Of a stretch of 64,000 nt of DNA, positions 44,480 through 52,746 are shown one piece after another (position 1 is the first letter of the stretch; every line of letters begins with the position of its first letter). The position numbers and the translations under genes were made by a program. Location: NCBI RefSeq assembly GCF_011516925.1, contig NZ_WOTG01000003.1, positions 186,001 to 250,000 on the forward strand, read 5' to 3'. The stretch comes from Acetobacter fabarum. GTDB lineage: Bacteria > Pseudomonadota > Alphaproteobacteria > Acetobacterales > Acetobacteraceae. Under the pieces are notes generated by a model. That model saw nothing but the letters and a program-made list of their open reading frames with translations. It searched no databases and was not told the DNA's origin.

Positions 44480-45940
44480 TCAGATATGACGCCTCACATC
44501 ACCCTGTTTGGCACGCATGGCCACCTCAGCCGCCATGATTTCTAGCCAGAGCGCACCTCCTAAAACCCCGTCATCAACACGGTCTGTCCTCAGCCGAGGA
44601 GAGTTAGCATACATAAAGCTGGTTCTAACGTCAGGATTATGCCGAGGCGCAAAGAGACGCGCCAAAGCGCCCGATGGCCGCCCAAACCAGCCGTTCTTCT
44701 GAGCCCATCCCAAGGCCTGCAGGTGATGGCGTCGGAGAAGACCGAGGTTACGCTTTCCCTGTTCTGTTACAGGCGTCAGGGTGAAATTCTTGACCAGCGT
44801 ATGGGGCTGCCAGATACCGACTGCAGTCGGTGAAGGGCGTTCCCGAGCCACAATCATATTTTCAACCGGCGCTTTTTTCTCACCCGGTCCTACGCTTTCC
44901 TTCGGTACGCTTCCCTTCGGAAAGGGAGAGCCATCCGCACCAGACAGGATGCGCGAAGTCAATTTCTTGGTTCTGACCAACTCATGACCAGGGCTAGGGT
45001 TCATGGGCGTTGGAACGGCTTTCTTCCGGACCACCTTCTCCCCCTGTGTTTTGAGCCCTTTCCGAAAGGCAGAAAAACCCTCTTTGGGAGTTATGTTCCG
45101 CATTCCATTCAGTTCTTCAAGAAACCAGATTGCCGCTTCATCACTCAGGTCAGAAAAGAGAATTTCATCTGGCTTTGTCCGCTCTGCCTTATACAGCTTG
45201 GCCATGTAATCCATGGTGTCGCTATGAGAGCGGACAGGACCATCAATATAGAAACCGAGCTGAAATTTTTTCCTTACGATCTGACAAAACTCTGTCCAGA
45301 TCTCCTTGGGCATCGGTGTGTTTAGAGTATAGAAAAAATTCACATGCCCATTGACCTTAACATCTCGTTTGGAACAGCGGGCGAAAGCAAAGTCATTCAT
45401 GAGCAAATGAATTTGAAATCCAAATTGCACATAAGCACTGTTTTTATACCAATAGAGCATTCGGCTGATACGAGCCCTTAATTTCTTCATCTCTTTTTTC
45501 AGGTCACCATAAACGCCAATATGCACTTTTGAGGTAAATGTACCGACGCAAAGCGGTATGACAGGGACAAGTCCTCTCGAAGAACTCTTGTCATCCCCGT
45601 TTTTTGGAGCACGGCGTTTTTTCGGGAAGGTGAGCGTATGAAAATACAAAAGATCGTCTGCTAACTGCCGCCGGATACCATAGGCCTGCGAAGGAATGAG
45701 CAACGTGCGACGCAGACGAATGCCCGGCAGATGTTCAACCGCCAAGGTCACTTCGCACACACGATCTATCTCCTCTGTCTTCGTATGGGTCGCAAGACCT
45801 GCTTCTTTCATAAGACGGAGAGGACGGGCATCCATATTACGGAGGCGTTCACGCAAGTCATGATCCATACCGGTTTTGCGTCCCGTCCATGGGGCTGCCA
45901 ATTCCGCAAATGTCGCGCATCGTTTCCGAAAAGAGACCAT
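44480..45940 (-). CDS. Plasmid-type replication protein candidate
   Basis: A 486-residue protein with an excellent ribosome site (CAGGAGGTGG) before ATG 45940. The region VNGHVNFFYTLNTPMPKEIW, then RKKFQLGFYIDGPVRSHSDT and MDYMAKLYKAERT looks like the core of rolling-circle or HUH-type Rep proteins, where a hydrophobic strand with His and a YxAK segment occur; however, a full HUH pair is not seen. The C-terminal half is Lys/Pro-rich and then a helical region. A role in replication of the excised element is inferred. It is the only such gene in element 2. Confidence 0.4.
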   Translation of the reverse strand: MVSFRKRCATFAELAAPWTGRKTGMDHDLRERLRNMDARPLRLMKEAGLATHTKTEEIDRVCEVTLAVEHLPGIRLRRTLLIPSQAYGIRRQLADDLLYFHTLTFPKKRRAPKNGDDKSSSRGLVPVIPLCVGTFTSKVHIGVYGDLKKEMKKLRARISRMLYWYKNSAYVQFGFQIHLLMNDFAFARCSKRDVKVNGHVNFFYTLNTPMPKEIWTEFCQIVRKKFQLGFYIDGPVRSHSDTMDYMAKLYKAERTKPDEILFSDLSDEAAIWFLEELNGMRNITPKEGFSAFRKGLKTQGEKVVRKKAVPTPMNPSPGHELVRTKKLTSRILSGADGSPFPKGSVPKESVGPGEKKAPVENMIVARERPSPTAVGIWQPHTLVKNFTLTPVTEQGKRNLGLLRRHHLQALGWAQKNGWFGRPSGALARLFAPRHNPDVRTSFMYANSPRLRTDRVDDGVLGGALWLEIMAAEVAMRAKQGDVRRHI

Positions 45941-46272
45941 GATCCACCTCCTGAGAGAGTTCCATTACACGGGCCTGACATATCCAAGGCCTTATGGAAG
46001 GATCATAGCGTAGGAAATTGGCGATTTCATGTTTTGTTCTTGATAACAATTAAGGCTATCGTCATGGTTCTGAAGACAAAATCAGGTCAAGCCAAATCAA
46101 GAATACCTCCTGACAAGTCCTGAATGCTCTGCCTCCAATCATGGACGCACGACAGGACAGGGAATCACATAATCGTGAGCACTGTTTAACGCCTTCCAAA
46201 GCATGAGGAGGCAGTTTTGATCGTCGATCAGATTTTAACAGACGCTTACCCGCCGATACGATTACACTTCAT
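45941..46272. other. Intergenic stretch before relB
   Basis: It holds the promoter of the Rep-like gene on the minus strand and nothing else that I can name. If the Rep call is right, an origin could lie here, but no iterons are visible. Confidence 0.4.
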
Positions 46273-46307
46273 TTGTATGAACGTATGTAATACATATGTT
46301 CATACAA
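46273..46307. promoter_or_regulatory. Near-perfect 35-bp palindrome, RelB operator
   Basis: TTGTATGAAC at one end and GTTCATACAA at the other frame an inner GTATGTAATACATAT; one base pair and the centre break the symmetry. It lies 16 bp before the relB ATG over the likely -10 region, as expected for autoregulation by a RelB-type antitoxin. Confidence 0.75.
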
Positions 46308-46323
46308 ATAAGGGAGATCTTCC

Positions 46324-46584
46324 ATGTCTGCTGTTACATTTCGGGTAGATGAAACGCTGAAGGCGGCTGCCGTTGAGAAACTATCGGCGCAAGGCATCTC
46401 TCTTTCTGATGCATTGCGCGATACCCTGGCCTACATCGCAGAAACCGGCCGGTCCCCCGTTAAACGTCAGCTTGTCACGGATGAGGATGCCCACCTCCTC
46501 GAAATTGTTCGTGAACGCCTCAAAAACCCTGCCTCAAAACACCGTATGACTTTTGCAGAGGTGAAGAGCCGTCATCGCGAATGA
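46324..46584 (+). CDS. relB: RelB/DinJ-family antitoxin
   Basis: An 86-residue ribbon-helix-helix antitoxin: AVTFRVDETLKAAAVEKLSA and QGISLSDALRDTLAYIAETG are the RelB/DinJ N terminus. GGGAGATC precedes the ATG. It lies directly after a 35-bp palindromic operator and overlaps the start of a truncated relE, so it is now probably an orphan antitoxin. Confidence 0.85.
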   Translation: MSAVTFRVDETLKAAAVEKLSAQGISLSDALRDTLAYIAETGRSPVKRQLVTDEDAHLLEIVRERLKNPASKHRMTFAEVKSRHRE

Positions 46585-46664
46585 AAGAGTATTCGCTTGA
46601 ATTCGATGAGAGGGCATTGAGAGAATGGGATGCGCTCGACGGGAATTTGGAAAGTAGCTGGTAA
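46581..46664 (+). pseudogene. relE: Truncated RelE toxin
   Basis: The frame that overlaps the relB stop (ATGA) reads MKEYSLEFDERALREWDALD for the first 20 residues and stops at codon 28. Intact RelE toxins start this way but run to about 85-95 residues, with the catalytic Lys/Arg near the middle and the end. Only the N-terminal helix is left here, so the toxin is dead. The break lies about 180 bp before the ietS gene end, so insertion of the IetAS block may have cut it. Confidence 0.75.
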
Positions 46665-46843
46665 AATTGGAGGTTCGAAAAACCCTCTGTTTTCATGCAC
46701 ACCAGATGTATAACCCACCGATATTGCGATTAGGTGAAAAATCAGAAAACAAGATTCTTTTGTCCTTCCAAATCACTGTAGTAACGTCCATCTCGTCTGC
46801 CTGATGCCTAGCCTACAAAGAGATGAAGAAGAATCGAGGATTC

Positions 46844-49360
46844 TCATACCACGATCGGCACCTGTGGCTGGAGCAGAATATGGTTGCGAACTTCCGTGTA
46901 GATCTGCGCTGCACCGGGCATTTCGATCGTAACGGCGAGACCGAAAGTCACCGCCTCATCGATCGGCACCCCCTGATCTTTTTCCCGTTGAATCTGGAGC
47001 GGAATGGTGGGACCAATGGCAAGATCACCGATCTTCGCACCGCACCAACGGCGATGAACAATGGTGCCGCCCTCGGACTGGCTGTTCGATGGTTGCCCTG
47101 TGGTAGTGGTAATACCAACGCTGTTCAGTGCATCCTGCCCCAGTGCCGCGATCTTAAGCTTGACAGCACGATAAGTGAGATACCCAGGCCGGACTGGCGC
47201 AATCCAAGCGAGCGTGACCCGCACCTCACGATGATCCGCCTGTGCACCTAACAACGCCGGAACCGGAACATCGAAGGCAATCGCACCTTCGGGCTCAAGC
47301 TTACCCGTTGCCCATAAGGTCGCACGGTCATCAGTACAGGCGACAGCATCGTCAGGATCCATGAAACCATAGCCGAGATACCGACAGACCTCACGACGCC
47401 AATGCTCATGATGCATCGTGCCATGGGGATCAACAATGGGCCGAATGAAATGCTCGGCATCACGCCAAGAGGCGCAATGCACGAGCATGGCCTTGACAAG
47501 CGCAGCACGTTCGCCGGACGGCATTTGTCCAATCAATTGCGGATATGCACGTTCCAGCCCATCAAATATACGATGCGCGGTGTGCGTAGCAAGAGCGTTA
47601 GCGCCACTAGTGCCAATCGTGAAATGGGTGCCAGTAGCCGCATCACTGTCAGGGGAAGCTACCTTCAGCCCCCAAAAGCGACTAGGATTGGGGTGACTGA
47701 ATAGGGTCAGCGGAGGCGCACTCGGATCGAAGCGTACGGGCTGACGACCGCCTGCGACCAATATATCGGGTTTAGTGCTGCGACGATAACCCAATCCCAA
47801 CCGTGAAGAAAGATTGGGCATCTCCTGACCGGAATAGGGCATGAACGGACTTCCCCCGGCGAACGGGACGACGATAGCATCTCGATGCCAAGCTCCAATG
47901 GTGAGCGCGTTGAGACTATCAGCCGGGGCGAGCAGACGTCGTTCGGCCTTCAGGCTATCGAGCGCACGCAACACTGCCTTATTGCGATCAAGCGGAGGGG
48001 CTGCGTGGAAGGCTGCTGCATTGGCATAACCTTCCACCGTGATTGGTTCGCCGATATTGCCAGCGCTGACCAGAAAGAGGATGCCATAATTATAAGACAG
48101 ATAGTCGAGCGCACGACCCCAAGTGGAAATTTTACCCGCGAACGGGCGGGTGCGGTCCCCCAGTGATAGATTGACAATAAAAACCTGCGATCCGCCGCCT
48201 ACCCGCATCTGCATAACTGCCTCGACAATCACGTCGATCACAAGCCGGTCGTCGTCAAACAGTTCATCGCCGAAAGCGGGCGCGTACATCACCGGGCGGA
48301 AGTAAACACGCCGACTGATCGGGGATGGAGAATCATTGAGGTCGCCATGCACCGCTAGCGACGCCATGGCGGTGCCATGAATACGCGCTCCAACAGCTTT
48401 GGCTTCAAGGTCTGCGGGATCATCGACTAAAAGTCGTCCGGCGAGTAGCGGATGCGCTTGGATCGGCACTGCGTCAAAGACGGCGGCTATCGGTTCCCCT
48501 ACCTCTGGTGGGAATGGCACAGTAGTCAGGGCGTCGCTATCGCCGGTTTCAATTGGTGTACCGATGCTTTGGGGTACGATCACTGCAACAGGATCGGTAC
48601 CCGCGAGCGAATGAGGATCGAGTGCGGCGATGCGCCGAATTTCACTAGCGGGAATATCAGCCAGCACCGCGTGATACGCAAAAGCGGGATGTATGGCACG
48701 GTCAATCACAGCACCACCTGCCGCCACTATCGCTGCGGTAATCGTCCTTTCGACCGCAACACGATCCGTCTCAGCCTGACGGAAAACCAATTCAATTTCG
48801 ACCCGAACCGGAAAATCGTCAGGCGCACCGTCCACCACTGCCTCGAAATAAGCGCGGTTCTGGGGTGATACGCGGTCCCCTGGCCCCCAGGGACGGATCG
48901 CCCTGAGGTGCAGGAAGATGTCGCGCCACGCCGCATAGCCGTAAGGAACGGTGCCAGTCCTTTCCCATCTCTCCCACAGCGACACGAGTTCTCGTAGCGC
49001 GGCGAGTTGCGGCACAAGCAAATATAATTCGGGATTATTATCAAACTCATCGGCGGCGAGTTCTTCCTCGCCAGTAAATTCCAGGCCGGTTATGCGCCCA
49101 ACCGCGGCCGTGAAATTCTGGATGGAGCCGGTGACTTCCAAAACCAACAGACGCTCAGGTGCGAGCGCATTGGGATCGGCGTGGAGCACGAGAGCGGGAT
49201 TATCAGCATCAAGGACATTGCGCAGGTTACGAAACACCGGACCATAAGCTGCGACTTGGTCGACCCGGCTGAAAGAGCGTTTCTGGCTGCTGCCTCCACC
49301 ACTGGATCGACGGGAAGTATCTCTGGGATCGTTAAGACGAAGAAAGGGTTTGTTTGGCAT
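46844..49360 (-). CDS. ietS: Subtilisin-like serine protease IetS
   Basis: An 838-residue S8-family protease. The catalytic triad is visible as D296 in VFDAVPIQAHPLL, H328 in RIHGTAMASLAVHGD and S585 in TIGTSGANALATHTA, with the oxyanion Asn in LFLVSAGN. It has no signal peptide, so it acts in the cytosol. Its ATG overlaps the end of the AAA ATPase gene by 29 bp. Such an ATPase-protease pair is IetAS, first described as a plasmid-stability and incompatibility system on an Agrobacterium Ti plasmid and later reported as phage defence. Here the protease would be the toxic effector. Confidence 0.88.
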   Translation of the reverse strand: MPNKPFLRLNDPRDTSRRSSGGGSSQKRSFSRVDQVAAYGPVFRNLRNVLDADNPALVLHADPNALAPERLLVLEVTGSIQNFTAAVGRITGLEFTGEEELAADEFDNNPELYLLVPQLAALRELVSLWERWERTGTVPYGYAAWRDIFLHLRAIRPWGPGDRVSPQNRAYFEAVVDGAPDDFPVRVEIELVFRQAETDRVAVERTITAAIVAAGGAVIDRAIHPAFAYHAVLADIPASEIRRIAALDPHSLAGTDPVAVIVPQSIGTPIETGDSDALTTVPFPPEVGEPIAAVFDAVPIQAHPLLAGRLLVDDPADLEAKAVGARIHGTAMASLAVHGDLNDSPSPISRRVYFRPVMYAPAFGDELFDDDRLVIDVIVEAVMQMRVGGGSQVFIVNLSLGDRTRPFAGKISTWGRALDYLSYNYGILFLVSAGNIGEPITVEGYANAAAFHAAPPLDRNKAVLRALDSLKAERRLLAPADSLNALTIGAWHRDAIVVPFAGGSPFMPYSGQEMPNLSSRLGLGYRRSTKPDILVAGGRQPVRFDPSAPPLTLFSHPNPSRFWGLKVASPDSDAATGTHFTIGTSGANALATHTAHRIFDGLERAYPQLIGQMPSGERAALVKAMLVHCASWRDAEHFIRPIVDPHGTMHHEHWRREVCRYLGYGFMDPDDAVACTDDRATLWATGKLEPEGAIAFDVPVPALLGAQADHREVRVTLAWIAPVRPGYLTYRAVKLKIAALGQDALNSVGITTTTGQPSNSQSEGGTIVHRRWCGAKIGDLAIGPTIPLQIQREKDQGVPIDEAVTFGLAVTIEMPGAAQIYTEVRNHILLQPQVPIVV

Positions 49361-50378
49361 CTACTTCGTCTATCCTCACGCGTGTCGACCAGAAATCAAT
49401 CTGTTCCCGCAGGATGTCACGAAGGTTGCGTGCACCAAGGGAAAGAATATGCTGTCGCCGGATTGTCTGGCACAACTCCAATGCTTCGGCATAGCTGATT
49501 GAGCCAAGTTTCATCGCCACTGTTTCAGGACGCATCCCTGGCTCTTCGGGCCACTGGGCGAATTGCCTATCAAGGAAGATTGCCAGTGCATCGCGCGACG
49601 GACGCGGCAGCGACAAACGGAGTTGGAAGCGGCGCCAGACTGCACGATCGAGCAATTCTGCATGGTTGGTCGCCGCGACCGTCACGACATAACTGGGCAA
49701 CTGATCAATCTGCATGAGAAGGAAGGAGACAACACGCTTAATCTCGCCCGTTTCATGGATATCGCCACGCTCCTTGCCGATCGAATCAAATTCATCGAAG
49801 AACAGCACACAAGGCACAGTACGCGCATAGTCGAACAGTCGTGCGAGCCGCATGTTAGTTTCGCCGAGATAGGAACCAACCAGCGCATCATAGCGCACGG
49901 TGAAGAACTGGACAGCGAGTGCTTCTGCAATTGCCTCGGCGATTGATGTCTTGCCATTCCCAGGAGGCCCAGACAGCAATACCCTATTCCGAGGCTGTAG
50001 GCCGTGGGCACGCAGCAGATCAGCACGGTGCTGCTCCTCGATCAATTGCCCGATCTGATGCGTCACCGGTAGCGGAACGATTAGATCTTCAAGCCGCTGA
50101 CGCGGCTCAGTTTCAAGGATGGAATCACGCCCAGCATGACTACTTGAGACCGCGCGTACCGGCGATGCAACTGTCACAGTGTTCAAGGCACGCTGAAGCC
50201 GGTCGGCCAGAACATTATGGTTCTTGTTCCGTTCGTCGGCAACTACAGCTTCGACCGATGATCGTAACGCGGCCTGATCGCCGGTTACACCCGCCCGCAC
50301 GATCGACAGGAGAAGATCACTTCTCGCCAAACCCTTTTTCCGTCCTTTTTCGCTTGATGTTGTTCGTGATGGTATCAT
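49332..50378 (-). CDS. ietA: AAA ATPase IetA, partner of IetS
   Basis: A 348-residue AAA+ ATPase. Walker A is LLSGPPGNGKTS (K143), Walker B is VLFFDEFDSIG (D195, E196), and VAATNHAELLDRAVWRRFQL holds sensor 1 and the arginine finger. The N-terminal 100 residues are helical and may bind the protease. In IetAS the ATPase restrains the protease. It is coupled to ietS by an overlap. The GC content is like the neighbouring ietS and differs somewhat from the AT-rich DUF2235 gene that follows. Confidence 0.88.
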   Translation of the reverse strand: MIPSRTTSSEKGRKKGLARSDLLLSIVRAGVTGDQAALRSSVEAVVADERNKNHNVLADRLQRALNTVTVASPVRAVSSSHAGRDSILETEPRQRLEDLIVPLPVTHQIGQLIEEQHRADLLRAHGLQPRNRVLLSGPPGNGKTSIAEAIAEALAVQFFTVRYDALVGSYLGETNMRLARLFDYARTVPCVLFFDEFDSIGKERGDIHETGEIKRVVSFLLMQIDQLPSYVVTVAATNHAELLDRAVWRRFQLRLSLPRPSRDALAIFLDRQFAQWPEEPGMRPETVAMKLGSISYAEALELCQTIRRQHILSLGARNLRDILREQIDFWSTRVRIDEVDAKQTLSSS

Positions 50379-50792
50379 AATGCGCCAGAAACGTCACGGG
50401 ATGTGACGGACAAATCCGTATTTTTCACCTTGAGAGGTTTCCCGTTCGGTTGCCATGTTTTTCTAGGTAGCGCCATCGGGCAGCTAACCACCGCCTCCAG
50501 CCATTTCAAATAATCTGAAACACTCAATACTTGCCAATTTTCTTTTGGGAGCCGTGTGCAAATGTTATGATGCTTGACACGAGAAGCACATGACTGACCA
50601 GTCGACATGTAGACGCCTTATCGGCAATTATGTCAGGCGCAGATGTCCGCAACAGTTGGTCTAAACAACTGAGATCAGATCGGTAGCCGTTATAAACATG
50701 AGCGTTGCGAGTGGCTGCTTGCCTTCATTCCTTCCCGATAACCGGCTAATTACTTCCCTGCATCTACCGATCTTTTCCTAATCGACACAACG
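50379..50792. other. Intergenic stretch before ietA
   Basis: No convincing gene. A 77-codon minus-strand frame (50375-50608) ends at the ietA start but lacks protein-like features. The promoter of ietAS should lie here. Confidence 0.4.
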
Positions 50793-52175
50793 TCACGAAA
50801 CAATACTCGAATTTGAAAGCACAGAAAGTGGCTTTTTCGGAATTCGAATCGTTTGCCCAGCGAATAAATCATCAGCCGTTTCCATTACATCCTTATTAGC
50901 TTCGAAGATAATTGGATAAAGCTCAGCATCCCCATAATATTTTTCTGCATAAGCACTCAAGGTATCCCCGCTTTTCACGACAATTGTTTCGATCAAATCA
51001 GTCGGGGCAACAAACACCCATGGTGTAAGCATCGCCAGTTCACTCTTAACCCTCTCAAGGCTTTTGGGCCGATACGTCTTACCGTCTGGAAACTGAGAAG
51101 CTGGGGCTTGCCAGCGACGAACAGCACTAACCGACATCTGCCATACATGATCAGGACCCGCACGATCCGTTTTGATCACCTGAGTTGGACTCCAAGTCGG
51201 ATTCTTGACGTTATTAATTGGTGCAAGCCAGTTTGGATGAAAGCCGTCAATCCGAGTACCTAGGGCAGTATCCAAATGAAGACCTGCCTCTTTTGCCCCC
51301 TTGAGAACCCAAGCGAGCGCATCATCTGACAAACCCCTGATATCACCGCCACCTCCAACTGAACCATGAACGCCAGGAAACCATCGCTCTTGATAGGGTG
51401 CCTTTGGGTTTTCATCGTTAAACCCACGTCTTCGGTTGAAATGAGTTACTTCCCCAAGAGGCACAGAAGGGAAAAGTTTTCTACGTTCGTCTAAGGCAAC
51501 TGCATGCCGCGCATTCTTGACGAAGTCATCAAGCGCTACATCATGAAAGCGCTTATTTTTATTCAGTATTTTACTAAAGGGAAGGTTTTCCGGCAACCCA
51601 AGAGCTGACACTGTATCCCATACACCTAGATACTGGATCGACATAATCGGCGCAGTACCAGCTGTATAAGTCGCAATATTAGCACACCGCCAATCGTCAT
51701 CTTCTTGATCGACGCAAACATCACTAGAGTAATCCGCGCGAAATCGTCGAAGATTTTCCTCAAAACCATCCTTTTCATCAAGTCGATGGCGATAGAGTTC
51801 AAGAGCTTGATCTATGCGCCCTGCATGTAGCCGACGAAGCGGCCCCACATGCCTGATAAAGCCAATAAAAGACCGAGCACTGAAGGCACCACGAGAGAAA
51901 CCGAAGACATATATTTCATCTCCTGGATCATAGTTGAAAATTAAAAAGCGATACGCTGCACGGACGTGTTCGATCAGTCCCGAACCAAACATTCCTCCCG
52001 TCCAGTGTTCATCGGCGCCCGTGCCGACACCTTCGTCATAATGAATGATCTGAGTGACACCGTCAGCGGTAATTCTTTGAATACTAGCAGCTGTCAGCAC
52101 GACATTGGTCGGTGTATACTCATTCAAGGTATTCCAAGTACCATCGAAGCAGAAAACCAAACGTTTCATTTCCAT
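50793..52175 (-). CDS. DUF2235 alpha/beta hydrolase with C-terminal LysM domain
   Basis: A 460-residue protein. The N-terminal DUF2235 domain shows VFCFDGTWN, YDEGVGTG and the nucleophile elbow GFSRGAFSAR (S94). It is the fold of T6SS Tle1-type phospholipases. The C terminus carries a LysM repeat (VVKSGDTLSAYAEKYYGDAE and AGQTIRIPK), which normally binds peptidoglycan. No signal peptide, VgrG or PAAR gene is nearby, so a T6SS link is not shown. It is the last gene of element 2 before the right att site. Confidence 0.85.
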   Translation of the reverse strand: MEMKRLVFCFDGTWNTLNEYTPTNVVLTAASIQRITADGVTQIIHYDEGVGTGADEHWTGGMFGSGLIEHVRAAYRFLIFNYDPGDEIYVFGFSRGAFSARSFIGFIRHVGPLRRLHAGRIDQALELYRHRLDEKDGFEENLRRFRADYSSDVCVDQEDDDWRCANIATYTAGTAPIMSIQYLGVWDTVSALGLPENLPFSKILNKNKRFHDVALDDFVKNARHAVALDERRKLFPSVPLGEVTHFNRRRGFNDENPKAPYQERWFPGVHGSVGGGGDIRGLSDDALAWVLKGAKEAGLHLDTALGTRIDGFHPNWLAPINNVKNPTWSPTQVIKTDRAGPDHVWQMSVSAVRRWQAPASQFPDGKTYRPKSLERVKSELAMLTPWVFVAPTDLIETIVVKSGDTLSAYAEKYYGDAELYPIIFEANKDVMETADDLFAGQTIRIPKKPLSVLSNSSIVS

Positions 52176-52633
52176 TTTATCCTTGAATTTGTCGACAATT
52201 TACGCATCATTTAAATAAATTCTTTAGCTATTTTAATATAAGTCAATAACGAGACCATTTAAATACCATCGAGCATCCATCCTTTCTCGCCTACAATCGA
52301 TATGCAACAGCAAGCTATAACTTTTCATAAATCGATTACCCCTTCAAGGCTACTGCAACGATCGACTTAAAGATAATGATGACGTTCCTAGAGTTTGTAT
52401 CCGATATTCATCTCACTAGTTGTTGTGAGATGACTCCAACCAGTAACAGACCTTCGGTTTTCTCCTAAGAAATCCGCCACCCAATTTCAAAGAGAGACTT
52501 GAAGAGTCTCTCTCCATATCGACCTAATCCTGAACCCACATTTGCCTTTCCCATAATGTTTGGCGTAGACATTTGACTACACAAAACAAAGGGGAATTTC
52601 CCTGGGTAAAAGCCTATGGGCGACTACAATGTG
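52176..52633. other. Right-end noncoding region of element 2
   Basis: No gene is visible. TTTCCCATAATG at 52547-52558 repeats the motif in front of integrase 2 with its TAA centre, and GGGAATTTCCC at 52592-52602 is the companion palindrome. They lie 30-90 bp from the att core and are candidate arm sites of integrase 2. Confidence 0.5.
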
Positions 52634-52661
52634 CGGGTTCGAGTCCCGCAGTTCGCACCAC
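52634..52661 (+). repeat. Attachment site copy 3 (28 bp)
   Basis: Identical to the tRNA-Leu 3' end over 28 bp. It is preceded by GTG and followed by TAA as at copy 1, and the next 80 bp up to the integrase are nearly the same as after copy 1. It is the right end of element 2 and the left end of element 3. Confidence 0.93.
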
Positions 52662-52707
52662 TAACCTATTGAAATATAACAGTAAAATGAGAATGTGACG
52701 GGTCTGC

Positions 52708-52740
52708 GGGATTTTCCCGTTTGTCTTCCCAGACTGGGAA
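52708..52740 (+). promoter_or_regulatory. Paired palindromes before integrase 3
   Basis: GGGATTTTCCC (52708-52718) and TTCCCAGACTGGGAA (52726-52740), identical to those before integrase 1, with the same 6-nt gap to the ATG at 52747. Confidence 0.6.
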
Positions 52741-52746
52741 ACGCAG

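Larger units (their letters stand above)
16490..52661 (+). mobile_element. Integrative element 2 in tRNA-Leu (about 36 kb)
   Basis: The element lies between att copies 2 and 3. Its own integrase is at the left end, it has a MobF relaxase module with TraK/TraL/TraM-like genes, a Rep-like gene and large accessory cargo. No VirB/VirD4-type gene is visible, so it cannot transfer by itself. Both ends carry GGGAA-type palindromes and the TTTCCCATAATG motif, which supports treating this interval as one element. Confidence 0.8.

Noticed and set aside
50375-50608. 77-codon minus-strand frame just before ietA
   Set aside because: Codon use and sequence look random; it lies where the ietAS promoter should be.
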